A DNA stretch of 64,000 nt from CAWCQC01 sp963819905 (GTDB lineage: Bacteria > Actinomycetota > Thermoleophilia > Gaiellales > Gaiellaceae), in contig CAWFXP010000001.1 in NCBI GenBank assembly GCA_963819905.1, positions 124,001-188,000 of the forward strand, read 5' to 3'. Below the pieces are notes generated by a model. It made no database searches, had not been told where the DNA came from, and saw nothing but the letters and a program-made list of their open reading frames with translations. How positions within the stretch are numbered: the first letter of the stretch is position 1; each line of letters starts with the position of its first letter. This document shows positions 32,007 to 40,988 of this stretch, piece by piece. The position numbers were made by a program, and so were the translations under genes.

Positions 32007-34778
32007 GTGCATCTGCGCTCGATCAACCTGCGCGGCTTCAAGTCGTTTCCCGACGCTGTCGAGGTTCGCCTCGAGCCGGGCGTTGCCGTCGTCGTCGGGC
32101 CGAACGGATCCGGGAAGTCGAACGTCGCCGACGCGATCGTGTGGGCCGCCGGGAGCCTTGCTCCGAGCGTCCTCCGGGCCGAGAAGCCCGAGGACGTCCT
32201 CTTCTCCGGCTCGTCGTCCCGGCCGGGTGTCGACCACTGCGAGGTCGAGCTCCTGTTCGACAACGCCTCCGGGGACGGGCCGCTCCCGTATGCGGAGCTC
32301 TCGATCGCCCGCCGGCTTCACCGCGGCGGCGAGGGGCAGTACCTCGTCAACCGCGCCGCCGTTCGGCGCACGGACGTGCTCGAGCTGCTCGGGGACGCGG
32401 GCCTCGGCCACGAGATGCACGCCGTCATCGGCCAGGGGCGGGTCGAGCAGGTGCTGTCGTCGAAGCCGTCCGAGCGGCGGGCGTTGATCGAGGAGGCGGC
32501 AGGGCTCGGGAGTTTCAAGCATCGCCGTCACCGGGCCGAGCTGAAGCTCGCCCGCGTGGCGATCCAGGCCGACAAGGCACGGGCGCTCGAGGACGAGGCA
32601 CGCAAGCGGCTGCGCCCGCTGGCGCTCCAGGCGACCGCGGCCCAGCGAGCCGAGAAGCTCGCCGTCGAGATCGACCGGATCAGGGCGTGCCTCCTCGCCG
32701 GCCGGCTGGCCTCCCTCGAGGACCGACTCGCCGGGCTCGAAGGGCAGCGTGCCGGGGCCGTGCAGGAGCGCAGGCGGCGTGACGAGCGCCTCGAGGGCGT
32801 CCTGGCAGAGCGCCGGAGGGCAGAGGAGGAGCTCGAGCAGGCCGCCCGCCGGCACGAGCAGGCGACCGCGTCGCTCTACCGCCTGAGAAGCGCGGCCGAG
32901 CGCCTGTCGGTCCGGCACGAGCACGCGGTCGAGTCGGCCGCGGCGCTGCGCCGGGAGGCGACCAGGGCGAGGGCCCTGGCCGACGCGCCGCACGACTCGA
33001 CGCCGCTCGACGAGCTCGCCGCCGCGGAGGGCGCCCTCGGCGAAGCGGGAAGCGCGTCGCGCGCCGCCCTCCACGAGCGCGAGACGCTCGAGGCCTCGGC
33101 CCGACTCGCCGCCGACCGTCTGGTCGCACTCGAGCGGGGCCTTGCCGAACGCGAGGGTCTTCCACCCGCCGCACGGGCGCTTGCCGACCGGGGCGAGCCG
33201 CTGGCGCTCTCGCTGCTCGACGTCGATGCCGGCTACGAGCGGGCCGTCGCCGCGGCGCTCGCGTCCCGGGCGGCGGCGGTCGTCGCGGCCGACGCGCGGA
33301 GCGCGTTCGAGCTCGCCGAGGAAGCGCGGACGGGCGGGCTCGGGTCGCTGACGGTGCTGCTCCCGCCGCGGGCGAGAAGCGGCTCCGGGCAGCGCGGGGC
33401 CCCTGCGGGCGCCGAGGCGCTCAGCGAGCACGCGCGCCCGCTTCCCGGCGGAGAGCGGGTCGCAGCGCTGCTCGAGGACGTCTGGGTCGTCGAACCGGTC
33501 GACCTCGCCGAGGTCGGCCACGGTGTCGCTGTCACGCGCGAGGGCCATGGCTTCGATCCCGCGAGCGGGGAGCTGTGGTTCGCAGGCAAGGCGGCCGAGA
33601 GCGTCCTGATCGAGCTTCACGCCCGCAGCCGGGCGCTCGCGGCGGAGGTCGAGCAGCTCGAGGCCGACGTGGCCCGCGCTGCCGGCGACGCAGCGCGCGT
33701 CTTCGAGGTCGAGCGCGCCGCCCGGGAGCGCGTCACCAAGGCACGGGCGGCGGTGGCGCTGATGCCTCCGCAGGTCGAGCCGGAGGAGGCGGAGCTGCTC
33801 GAGCGGCTTGCCGACGCGGCCGAGCGCCTGTGCTCGACGCTGACCGCGGCCTCTTCGGCCGCCGGTACCTTCGAGCCCGCCCTTCAGGCCCGTGTCGACG
33901 CCGGAGGCGCTTCGAGCGCCGAGCTCGGCGAAGAGCTCCGCCGGCTCGGGGCGCAGGAGTCCGAGTTGCGGCGGGCTGCGGCAGAGGCGGCTCAGGCCGT
34001 CTCGGGGCTCGAGGTGGACGCGGCCCGCGTCGGCGCCGAGCGCGACGACGTCCGGGCGCGGCTCCCCGACGACACCGAGCCGGCGCAGCTGGACGTAGCG
34101 GCCGCCGAGGAGCTCGAGTCGACCCTCGGCCGGCTCGAGCGGCGGCGTGAGCAGCTCGGGCAGGTGAACCCGCTCGCCGCCGAGGAGCTCGAGGAGGAGA
34201 AGGCCCGCCTGGCCGAGCTGACCGAGCAGCGGGAGGATCTCGACCGCTCGCTCCAGGAGCTCGAGGCGTTGCGCGACGAGCTCTCGGAGACGGTCGAGCG
34301 CCGGTTCGAGGAGACGTTCGCCGCCGTCGAGCGGCATTTCGCCGAGGTCGCGGCCGCCCTCTTCCCCGGGGGTGAGGGCCGTCTTCAGCTCACCGTTCCG
34401 GAGGACGATGAGGCCGAGCCGGGGGTGGAGGTCGAGCTGCGTCCGGCCGGGAAGAAGGTGACGCGGCTGTCGCTTCTCTCCGGCGGCGAGAAGGCGCTCG
34501 GCGCGCTCTCGTTCCTGTTCGCGCTCTTCCTCGCGCGGCCGTGCCCGTTCTACCTTCTCGACGAGGTCGAGGCGGCGCTCGACGACACGAACATCGGCCG
34601 GTTCGTCGATCTGCTCCGGCGCTACGCGGACCGTGCCCAGTTCATCGTCATCACGCACCAGAAACGGACGATGGAGGCCGCCGATATCTTGTACGGGGTG
34701 ACCATGGGCGCGGACGGAGTTTCGCAGATCGTCTCGAAGCGTCTTCAGACCCCTGCCGCCCGGGTCGCCTCCGCGTGA
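32007..34778 (+). CDS. smc: Chromosome segregation protein SMC, short-arm form
   Basis: Condensin ATPase that loads and organises the chromosome. The 923-residue protein has the N-terminal FKSF and Walker A GPNGSGKSN (31-39), a coiled coil to about residue 385, a hinge domain (around 390-520), the returning coiled coil, and the C-terminal signature LSLLSGGEKALGALSFLFAL with Walker B FYLLDEVEAALDD. Typical SMCs are about 1150-1200 residues; the arms here are each shorter while both heads and the hinge are complete. Start is a GTG. The mutM gene often found between rnc and smc is absent. Confidence 0.94.
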   Translation: MHLRSINLRGFKSFPDAVEVRLEPGVAVVVGPNGSGKSNVADAIVWAAGSLAPSVLRAEKPEDVLFSGSSSRPGVDHCEVELLFDNASGDGPLPYAELSIARRLHRGGEGQYLVNRAAVRRTDVLELLGDAGLGHEMHAVIGQGRVEQVLSSKPSERRALIEEAAGLGSFKHRRHRAELKLARVAIQADKARALEDEARKRLRPLALQATAAQRAEKLAVEIDRIRACLLAGRLASLEDRLAGLEGQRAGAVQERRRRDERLEGVLAERRRAEEELEQAARRHEQATASLYRLRSAAERLSVRHEHAVESAAALRREATRARALADAPHDSTPLDELAAAEGALGEAGSASRAALHERETLEASARLAADRLVALERGLAEREGLPPAARALADRGEPLALSLLDVDAGYERAVAAALASRAAAVVAADARSAFELAEEARTGGLGSLTVLLPPRARSGSGQRGAPAGAEALSEHARPLPGGERVAALLEDVWVVEPVDLAEVGHGVAVTREGHGFDPASGELWFAGKAAESVLIELHARSRALAAEVEQLEADVARAAGDAARVFEVERAARERVTKARAAVALMPPQVEPEEAELLERLADAAERLCSTLTAASSAAGTFEPALQARVDAGGASSAELGEELRRLGAQESELRRAAAEAAQAVSGLEVDAARVGAERDDVRARLPDDTEPAQLDVAAAEELESTLGRLERRREQLGQVNPLAAEELEEEKARLAELTEQREDLDRSLQELEALRDELSETVERRFEETFAAVERHFAEVAAALFPGGEGRLQLTVPEDDEAEPGVEVELRPAGKKVTRLSLLSGGEKALGALSFLFALFLARPCPFYLLDEVEAALDDTNIGRFVDLLRRYADRAQFIVITHQKRTMEAADILYGVTMGADGVSQIVSKRLQTPAARVASA

Positions 34779-35791
34779 CCCGAACGTGGGCCGAGCTTCT
34801 CGGCGACGAGGAGCCGGTCGAAGACGACGCCGGGCCAGAGCGGAAGCGACGGTTCAGGCGGCTGCGCTCGGGTCTTACGAAGAGCCGCCAGGCCATCGCG
34901 CGCGGCCTCACCGGCTGGCGCTACGACCCGTCCGACCTGGACACGTGGGAGCAGCTCGAGGACGTTCTGATCGCGGCCGATGTCGGGGTGGAGACGACGC
35001 AGGAGGTGGTCGCGCGGCTCGAGAAGCGCAGGCCGGAGAACGACGACGAGGTCGTGGACGAGCTGCGCGACGTGCTCGCGGAGCTTGCGTCACCCGACGA
35101 GGAGCCTCGGCTTCGCCTGGACGGGCAGCCGTCGGTGATTCTCGTCGTGGGCGTGAACGGGACGGGGAAGACGACGACGATCGGCAAGCTCGCCGCCAGG
35201 CTGCGCGACTCCGGCCGCTCGGTGCTCGTGGCCGCTGCGGACACCTACCGGGCGGCGGCCGACGAGCAGCTCGAGATCTGGGCCGAGCGGGCCGGGGCGG
35301 ACTTCGTCGGCTCGACGCGCGGTGGCGACGCGGCCGCGGTCGCCTTCGACTCGATCGAGGCGGCGCTCGCGCGGGGGCGCGACGTCGTCATCGTCGACAC
35401 CGCCGGGCGGCTGCACACGCAGGTGGGCCTGATGGAGGAGCTGACGAAGATCCGCCGCGTGATCGCTTCGCGGCTCGACGGCGCGCCGCACGAGACGCTG
35501 CTCGTCGTCGATGCGACGACGGGCCAGAACGGGCTCCGGCAGGCGGAGCAGTTCGACGAGGCGGTCGAGGTGACGGGCGTCGCCCTGACGAAGCTCGACG
35601 GCACCGCGAAGGGCGGCATCGTCGTCGCGATCGGCCACGAGCTCGGGCTGCCCGTGAAGCTCGTCGGGGTCGGCGAGGGGCTCGACGACCTGCAGCCGTT
35701 CGACGCCGAGGAGTTCGCCCGGGCGCTCGTCTCGGACACGGACGCGCCGGCGGACGACGAGGGCGACGGCCCGGAGGACGACGGCTCGTAG
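34775..35791 (+). CDS. ftsY: Signal recognition particle receptor FtsY
   Basis: Membrane-associated GTPase that docks SRP-ribosome complexes. The 338-residue protein has a short acidic N-terminus, the N domain, then G-domain motifs GVNGTGKTTTIGKLAA, DTYRAAADEQL, DTAGRLHTQ, TKLDGTAKGG and GVGEGLDDLQPF. The long acidic A domain of E. coli is missing, as in many Gram-positives. GTG overlaps the smc stop (GTGA). Acidic C-terminal tail (DAPADDEGDGPEDDGS). Confidence 0.95.
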   Translation: MTRTWAELLGDEEPVEDDAGPERKRRFRRLRSGLTKSRQAIARGLTGWRYDPSDLDTWEQLEDVLIAADVGVETTQEVVARLEKRRPENDDEVVDELRDVLAELASPDEEPRLRLDGQPSVILVVGVNGTGKTTTIGKLAARLRDSGRSVLVAAADTYRAAADEQLEIWAERAGADFVGSTRGGDAAAVAFDSIEAALARGRDVVIVDTAGRLHTQVGLMEELTKIRRVIASRLDGAPHETLLVVDATTGQNGLRQAEQFDEAVEVTGVALTKLDGTAKGGIVVAIGHELGLPVKLVGVGEGLDDLQPFDAEEFARALVSDTDAPADDEGDGPEDDGS

Positions 35792-35814
35792 CGGGGGGCC
35801 GAGCATCCGGCCCG

Positions 35815-35820
35815 TACAAT
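35815..35820 (+). promoter_or_regulatory. -10 element of ffh (leaderless)
   Basis: TACAAT lies seven bases before the ATG at 35828. Confidence 0.55.
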
Positions 35821-35827
35821 CCCACGG

Positions 35828-37165
35828 ATGTTCGATTCGCTTTCCGAGAAGCTCCAGGGCGTCCTCGGCGACCTGCGCGGACGCGGGCGCCTCTCCGAGG
35901 AGGACGTCACGAAGGCCATGCGCGAGATCCGCCTCGCGCTACTCGAGGCCGACGTCAACTTCAAGGTCGTCAAGGAGTTCGTCGCGACCGTCAAGGAGCG
36001 CGCCCTCGACGCGGAGGTGCTGAAGAGCCTGACGCCCGGCCAGCAGGTCGTGAAGATCGTGAACGAGGAGCTGACGGCGCTGATGGGGCAAGGCAGCTCG
36101 AAGCTCGCCTTCTCCGGCCGGCCGCCGACGGTCATCTTGCTCGCGGGCCTGCAGGGGTCGGGTAAGACGACCGCCTCGGCCAAGCTCGCGCTCCACCTGC
36201 GCAAGAAGGACGGCAAGACGCCTGCGATCGCAGCGTGCGACCTCCAGCGGCCGGCGGCGATGGATCAGCTGGAACAGCTCGGCAAGCAGATCCAGGTGCC
36301 CGTCTACCGGCGCGGGGACACCGGCGACCCGGTCGAGGTGGCCCGCTGGGCGCTCGAGCAGGCGAGGGCGCAGGGCCGCGACGTGCTCATCGTCGACACC
36401 GCGGGCCGGCTCCACGTCGACGAGGAGCTGATGGACGAGCTCGTCGCGATTCGCAAGGAGACGAAGCCGACGAACGTCCTCCTCGTGCTCGACGCGATGA
36501 CGGGCCAGGACGCGGTGAACGTCGCGGAGGCGTTCCAGGAGCGCGTCGCCTTCGACGGCGTGATCCTGACCAAGCTCGACGGTGACGCGCGAGGCGGGGC
36601 GGCGCTGTCGGTGAAGGCGGTTACCGGCCAGCCGATCAAGTTCGCCTCGACGGGCGAGAAGCTCGACCAGCTCGAGCCGTTCCACCCCGATCGGATGGCG
36701 TCGCGCATCCTCGGGATGGGCGACGTGCTGACGCTCATCGAGAAGGCGGAGGACGCCGCCGAGCAGGACGAGCAGGAGGAGCTGGAGGCGCGCCTGCGGG
36801 CGGGGAAGTTCACCTTCGACGACTTCCTGAAGTCCTACGAGATGATGCGCAAGATGGGCCCCCTGCGCAGCGTGATGAACATGATCCCGGGCGTCGGCAA
36901 GCAGCTCCAGGGCGTCAACCTCGACGATCGCCAGCTGGAATGGGTCAAGGCGATCGTCCTCTCGATGACGCCGGAGGAGCGGGCCCACCCGGAGATCATC
37001 AAGGGCGCCCGCCGGGCTCGCATCGCCCGCGGCAGCGGGACGTCCGTCCAGCAGGTGAACCAGCTGCTGAACGGTCGCAAGCAGATGGAGAAGATGATGA
37101 AGCAGATAGGGCGCGGCAAGCAGCCGAACCTCCAGTCGCTCGTCACGCAGCAGGTGCGCAGATGA
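35828..37165 (+). CDS. ffh: Signal recognition particle protein Ffh
   Basis: SRP54 GTPase that binds signal sequences with the 4.5S RNA. The 445-residue protein has the N domain, G-domain motifs GLQGSGKTTASAKLA, DLQRPAAMDQL, DTAGRLHVDEE, TKLDGDARGG and a C-terminal Met-rich M domain (YEMMRKMGPLRSVMNMIPG, GRKQMEKMMKQIGRG). Adjacent to its receptor gene ftsY. I did not find the SRP RNA in the window. Confidence 0.96.
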   Translation: MFDSLSEKLQGVLGDLRGRGRLSEEDVTKAMREIRLALLEADVNFKVVKEFVATVKERALDAEVLKSLTPGQQVVKIVNEELTALMGQGSSKLAFSGRPPTVILLAGLQGSGKTTASAKLALHLRKKDGKTPAIAACDLQRPAAMDQLEQLGKQIQVPVYRRGDTGDPVEVARWALEQARAQGRDVLIVDTAGRLHVDEELMDELVAIRKETKPTNVLLVLDAMTGQDAVNVAEAFQERVAFDGVILTKLDGDARGGAALSVKAVTGQPIKFASTGEKLDQLEPFHPDRMASRILGMGDVLTLIEKAEDAAEQDEQEELEARLRAGKFTFDDFLKSYEMMRKMGPLRSVMNMIPGVGKQLQGVNLDDRQLEWVKAIVLSMTPEERAHPEIIKGARRARIARGSGTSVQQVNQLLNGRKQMEKMMKQIGRGKQPNLQSLVTQQVRR

Positions 37166-37218
37166 GCGGCGGGACGACGTAGGCCGCGAACGCAGACGAC
37201 GCGACAGACGGAGGAGAG

Positions 37219-37458
37219 ATGGCAGCGAAGATCAGGCTCGCGCGCGTGGGCTCGAAGAAGAACCCGATCTACCGGGTGGTGGTCGCGGACTCGCGCTCGC
37301 CGCGCGACGGGCGGTTCATCGAGATCGTCGGGCGCTACAACCCGCAGACCGACCCGTCGACGATCGACCTCGACGAGGCGAAGATCAAGGACTGGGTCGC
37401 GAAGGGCGCCCAGCCGACCGACTCGGTCAGGCGCCTGATGAAGGCCCAGGGCTTCTAA
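37219..37458 (+). CDS. rpsP: Small ribosomal subunit protein bS16
   Basis: 30S protein of 79 residues with the family start KIRLARVGSKKNPIYRVVVAD, then GRFIEIVGRYNP. The ATG is preceded by a strong GGAGGAG. It opens the conserved rpsP-khpA-rimM-trmD-rplS ribosome/tRNA maturation cluster. Confidence 0.96.
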   Translation: MAAKIRLARVGSKKNPIYRVVVADSRSPRDGRFIEIVGRYNPQTDPSTIDLDEAKIKDWVAKGAQPTDSVRRLMKAQGF

Positions 37459-37464
37459 CCCTCG

Positions 37465-37695
37465 GTGGAGGAGCTGGTCGCCTACCTGGCGCGTTGCCTC
37501 GTCGACAACCCCGACGACGTTCGCGTCGAGCGGGTCGAGCGTGACGACGCGGTCGTCCTGCGGCTGCACGTCGCCCAGGAAGACCTCGGCAAGGTGATCG
37601 GCAAGCAGGGGCGCCTCGCGCGGTCCTTGCGGACTCTCGTTCGGGCGAGCGGGACGAAGCGCGGCGAGCGGACGCTCCTCGAGATCGTCGAATGA
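37465..37695 (+). CDS. khpA: KH-domain RNA-binding protein KhpA
   Basis: RNA chaperone of 76 residues made of a single type II KH domain, with the GxxG loop in VIGKQGRLARSLRTLV. GTG start six bases after rpsP. Homologues act with KhpB in regulating cell elongation and small RNAs. The stop overlaps the rimM start. Confidence 0.92.
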   Translation: MEELVAYLARCLVDNPDDVRVERVERDDAVVLRLHVAQEDLGKVIGKQGRLARSLRTLVRASGTKRGERTLLEIVE

Positions 37696-38156
37696 CGCAC
37701 TGGGTGTCGGTCGGCCGGGTCGGCCGACCGCACGGGCTCGACGGCTCCTTCGTCGTCGAAGCCGGAAGCGAGGAGCCGGGTCGCCTCGCCGAGGGCGCTC
37801 GCGTCTACGTCGGCGGCGAGCCGGCGACGGTCGTCGCCGCGAAGCGCGCCGGCGGGCGCACGGTGATCTCGCTGGATCGCCGGGTCGAGCGCGGGGCGGA
37901 GCTCGAGATCCCCGCCGAGCAGCTGCCCCCGCTTCCCGACGGCGAGTTCTACGCGTTCGAGCTCGTCGGGCTCGCGGTGGAAGACGAGCAGGGCCGTCGT
38001 CTCGGGCGGGTCGCGGCCGTCGCACCGGGCGTCGCAAACGACGTGCTCGAGCTCGATTCCGGTGCCGCGCTCCCGCTCGTCGAGGACTGCGTGCGGGCCG
38101 TCGATATCGGGGCCGGGCGACTCGTCGTTGCCGCCCGGTTCGTCGACGACGGCTAG
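37692..38156 (+). CDS. rimM: 16S rRNA processing protein RimM
   Basis: Assembly factor for the 30S head, binding protein uS19. The 154-residue protein begins VSVGRVGRPHGLDG, the RimM signature, and includes EFYAFELVGL...G with a C-terminal PRC-barrel half ending LPLVEDCVRAVDI. ATG overlaps the khpA stop. Slightly short of the usual ~170 residues. Confidence 0.93.
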   Translation: MTHWVSVGRVGRPHGLDGSFVVEAGSEEPGRLAEGARVYVGGEPATVVAAKRAGGRTVISLDRRVERGAELEIPAEQLPPLPDGEFYAFELVGLAVEDEQGRRLGRVAAVAPGVANDVLELDSGAALPLVEDCVRAVDIGAGRLVVAARFVDDG

Positions 38157-38176
38157 GTAGAGTGCGGAGCCGCACG

Positions 38177-38836
38177 ATGCAGATCGACGTCTTCACGCTC
38201 CTGCCGCACGCGTTCGCCTGGATGACCGAGCAGCGCCCGATCGCGGCCGTCCTCGGCACCGAGCTCGACCTGCGCCTCTACAACTACCGGGAGTTCACGC
38301 CGCTTCGCGCGGGCCAGGTCGACGACGAGCCCTACGGCGGTGGCGCCGGGATGGTGATCCGGGTCGACGTGGTCGACGCCGCGCTGCAGGCGGTCTACGG
38401 AGGCAGTCCCGGCCGTCGCGTCGTCGCGTTCTCGCCCCAGGGCCGCCTGCTCGACGAGGAGCTGGTCGGAGAGCTCGCGGGAGAGGAGCGCCTAGCGCTC
38501 CTCTCCGCCCGCTTCGAGGGCTTCGACGAGCGGGTGCACGAGCACCTCGTGACGGACACGGTCTCGATCGGCCCCTACGTGCTCTCGGGCGGGGAGCTGC
38601 CGGCGATGGTCGTCCTCGACGCGGTCGCGCGTCGACTGCCGGGGGCGCTCGGAAGCCCGGCCAGCGCCGTCGAGGAGACCTTCTCCGACGCGCTCGGCGG
38701 TGGCGCCGAGTACCCGCACTACACCCGTCCCGCCGAGTATCGCGGCTGGAGCGTCCCCGACGTCCTGCTGTCGGGCGACCACGCGCGAATCGACGCGTGG
38801 CGGCTGGGGCAGAGCGCCGAGCGGAGCCTGCGCTGA
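38177..38836 (+). CDS. trmD: tRNA (guanine-37 N1)-methyltransferase
   Basis: SPOUT-class enzyme that makes m1G37 in tRNAs to prevent frameshifting. The 219-residue protein has IDVFTLLP at the start, YGGGAGMV, the SAM-binding trefoil knot region FSPQGRLL, RFEGFDERV, SIGPYVLSGGELPAMV and PHYTRPAEYRGW. I chose the ATG at 38177 as family members start there; an in-frame GTG at 38162 is possible. Confidence 0.94.
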   Translation: MQIDVFTLLPHAFAWMTEQRPIAAVLGTELDLRLYNYREFTPLRAGQVDDEPYGGGAGMVIRVDVVDAALQAVYGGSPGRRVVAFSPQGRLLDEELVGELAGEERLALLSARFEGFDERVHEHLVTDTVSIGPYVLSGGELPAMVVLDAVARRLPGALGSPASAVEETFSDALGGGAEYPHYTRPAEYRGWSVPDVLLSGDHARIDAWRLGQSAERSLR

Positions 38837-39438
38837 GGGGGCCCATCGACCGGCTGACCGCCGGCCTCCCCAAGCCGTGGCGGACGATCGTCGACTGGGG
38901 GCTGACGATCGCGATCGCGGTCGCCGCCGTCCTGCTCGTCAAGGCGTTCGTCGTGAACCCCTACAAGATCCCCTCGGCGTCCATGGAGCCGACGTTCCAC
39001 TGCGCCGAGTCGAGCGGCCAGGGCTGCATGGGAAACTACAACGACCGGGTCATCGCCAACCGCTTCATCTACCACTTCCGGGATCCGAAGCGCGGCGACA
39101 TCGTCGTCTTCGACCCACCGGCCGACGTCGTCTCGGCCTGCGGCGCCGGGGGCACCTACGTGAAGCGCATCATCGGACTGCCGGGCGACGAGATCTCGCA
39201 GCGTGACGGTGTCGTCTTCATCGACGGCGAGGCGCTCGACGAGCCGTATCTCGAGCCCGGCAGGGAGGGGGGGCCCGACTTCGGGCCGCTGACGCTCGGT
39301 CCGGACCAGTACTTCATGATGGGCGACAACCGCCAGCTCTCCTGCGACAGCCGCCGCTGGGGGCCGATCTCACGCGAGCAGATGATCGGGCCGGTGTTCA
39401 TGACCTACTGGCCACCGAACCGAATCAGCTTCAGCTAG
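38797..39438 (+). CDS. lepB: Signal peptidase I
   Basis: Membrane serine protease that cleaves signal peptides of exported proteins. The 213-residue protein has one N-terminal membrane helix (about 34-53), catalytic S62 in PSASMEPT, catalytic K123 in TYVKRIIGLPGDEI, and the conserved MGDNRQLSCDSRRWGPI block. The only ordinary in-frame start ahead of the helix is a GTG 40 bases inside trmD, so the exact N-terminus is uncertain. It lies between SRP genes and rplS. Confidence 0.92.
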   Translation: MAAGAERRAEPALRGPIDRLTAGLPKPWRTIVDWGLTIAIAVAAVLLVKAFVVNPYKIPSASMEPTFHCAESSGQGCMGNYNDRVIANRFIYHFRDPKRGDIVVFDPPADVVSACGAGGTYVKRIIGLPGDEISQRDGVVFIDGEALDEPYLEPGREGGPDFGPLTLGPDQYFMMGDNRQLSCDSRRWGPISREQMIGPVFMTYWPPNRISFS

Positions 39439-39473
39439 GATTTCCGGTCGCGCCGGCTCGGCGCGCCTTCCTT

Positions 39474-39821
39474 ATGAGCAACGTGATCGAGTCCATCGAG
39501 CGGCGGCAGCTGCGTGAGGTCCCGCAGTTCAAGGCGGGCGATACCGTGCGCGTCCACTTCCAGGTCATCGAGGGCCAGCGCCGGCGCGTCCAGGTGTTCG
39601 AGGGGACCGTCATCAAGCGCCAGGGCCCCGGCGCGCGCGAGACGTTCACCGTGCGCAAGCAGTCCTTCGGCGTCGGCGTCGAGCGCACGTTCCCGGTGCA
39701 CTCGCCGAAGATCGAGAAGATCGAGGTTCGCTCGATCGGCGACGTGAACCGCGCGAAGCTCTACTACCTGCGCAGCAAGGTCGGCAAGAAGGCCCGCGTC
39801 CGCGAGAAGCAGGTCCGCTGA
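39474..39821 (+). CDS. rplS: Large ribosomal subunit protein bL19
   Basis: 50S protein of 115 residues at the subunit interface. Signature segments include FKAGDTVRVHFQVIEG, RRVQVFEGTVIKRQG, TFTVRKQSFGVGVERTFP and AKLYYLR. ATG at 39474, with a TAGGAT -10-like hexamer at 39436-39441 giving a short leader. Confidence 0.96.
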   Translation: MSNVIESIERRQLREVPQFKAGDTVRVHFQVIEGQRRRVQVFEGTVIKRQGPGARETFTVRKQSFGVGVERTFPVHSPKIEKIEVRSIGDVNRAKLYYLRSKVGKKARVREKQVR

Positions 39822-39845
39822 GGCCCGGGCGGGCTTCGGCGGGCC
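39822..39845 (+). terminator. GC hairpin after rplS
   Basis: GGCCCG and CGGGCC flank a 12-base loop, starting one base after the rplS stop. There is no U-tract, so intrinsic termination is only possible. Confidence 0.3.
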
Positions 39846-39937
39846 GGTCTACCCGAACGAGACCCGTCGCGCGCGGGCGCGGCATTTCGACACGGTTTCG
39901 GCGCGGAGCGGGCACACGATCCGTCGTCGGACGCCGA

Positions 39938-39943
39938 TATGCT
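39938..39943 (+). promoter_or_regulatory. -10 element of rnhB (leaderless)
   Basis: TATGCT ends six bases before the GTG at 39950. Confidence 0.6.
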
Positions 39944-39949
39944 CGGCGA

Positions 39950-40604
39950 GTGGCCTCGACGCGCAGCGGGCGCAAGCTGATCGCCTTCGATCGCCGGCTC
40001 GGCGTCCGGTACGTCGCCGGGGCGGACGAGGCGGGCCGCGGCAGCCTCGCGGGGCCCCTGGTCGCAGCCGGCGTCCTGCTCGACTACGGCGAGCTGCGCG
40101 GCCGGCGCGTCGGCCGCGCTCGGCCTGCTGAACGACTCGAAGCAGCTCGACCCGGACCTCCGCGAACGGCTCTTCCGGGCGGTCGTCGCGAACGCGACCA
40201 GAGTCTCCGTCCAGGTCGTCTCCGCCGGGGAGATCGACCGCTCGGGCCTCCATCGCTCGAACCTGAGAGCGCTCGCGGCCGCCCTCGCCGCGCTCGGTGA
40301 CGAGGCCGAGCTGCGCCTCGTCGACGGGTTTCGCCTCGGCCCTGCCGCTCCGCCGCATCGGGCGGTCGTCGACGGGGACGAGAAGAGCGCCGCCATCGCG
40401 GCTGCGTCGGTCGTCGCGAAGGTCGTCCGCGATCGCGCCATGCGCCGCCTCGACGCCCTCTATCCGGGCTTCGGGTTCGCGCGTCACGTCGGCTACATCA
40501 CGCCTGCCCACTCCGCCGCGGTCCGCCGCCGGGGCCCATGTCCGATCCACCGTCGGAGCTTCCAGGCGCTCTGCTACGCGGAGGTCCGCCCGGACGCGGC
40601 ATGA
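39950..40604 (+). CDS. rnhB: Ribonuclease HII, one +1 frameshift
   Basis: Removes ribonucleotides and RNA from DNA. The N-terminus has VAGADEAGRGSLAGP with the catalytic D26-E27. Around 40096-40124 the frame must skip one base; after that LLNDSKQLDPDLRERLF, LRALAAALAALG and the ASVVAKVVRDRAM and YPGFGFARHVGY blocks follow, holding the remaining catalytic acids and ending at TGA 40602-40604. Corrected length is 217 residues, normal. The final bases overlap the yraN start (ATGA), which confirms where the intended frame ends. Confidence 0.86.
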
Positions 40605-40936
40605 ACCCTGCCGGCGCTGCGGCCGAGCGGCGGGTCAGGCGCCACTACCGGCTGCGGGGCTACCGCATCCTGGCGGCGAACGAACGGGCCGGCGGCAACG
40701 AGCTCGACGTCGTCGTCCGGCGCGGCCGGCGCCTCGTCTTCTGCGAGGTGAAGTTCCGCTCCGGAAACCGCTTCGGGGATCCCGTCGAGGCAGTCGGGCC
40801 CGAGAAGCAGCGCCGCGTGCGCCGTGCAGCGGAGGGATTTCTCGCGCGCCGGCCGGAGCTGGCAGGGCTCGAGATCGTGCTCGAGGTGGCAGCCGTAGGG
40901 CCCTCCCGGATCGAGCGGGTGCGCCTCGTTCCGTGA
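40601..40936 (+). CDS. UPF0102 (YraN) endonuclease-fold protein
   Basis: Protein of 111 residues of the YraN family. It keeps the nuclease-like core NELDVVVRRGRRLVFCEVKFRS (E, D, and ExK), as in Holliday-junction-resolvase-type folds; cellular role is not established. ATG overlaps the rnhB stop. An in-frame ATG at 40538 would add a Pro/Gly-rich leader not typical of the family. Confidence 0.88.
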   Translation: MNPAGAAAERRVRRHYRLRGYRILAANERAGGNELDVVVRRGRRLVFCEVKFRSGNRFGDPVEAVGPEKQRRVRRAAEGFLARRPELAGLEIVLEVAAVGPSRIERVRLVP

Positions 40937-40950
40937 CCCCTCCTTGCCGG

Positions 40951-40980
40951 TTGACGCACGAGCTTAGTCTTCGCTAACTT
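40951..40980 (+). promoter_or_regulatory. Promoter of the MMPL transporter gene
   Basis: TTGACG (40951-40956), 18 bases, then TAACTT (40975-40980), eight bases before the GTG. This is the clearest -35/-10 pair in the window. The halves TTAG and CTAA between and over the -10 could be a small operator, but this is weak. Confidence 0.55.
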
Positions 40981-40988
40981 CAACCTTC

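Noticed and set aside
31833..34658. Long minus-strand frame opposite smc
   Set aside because: Shadow of smc; composition is unlike real proteins.
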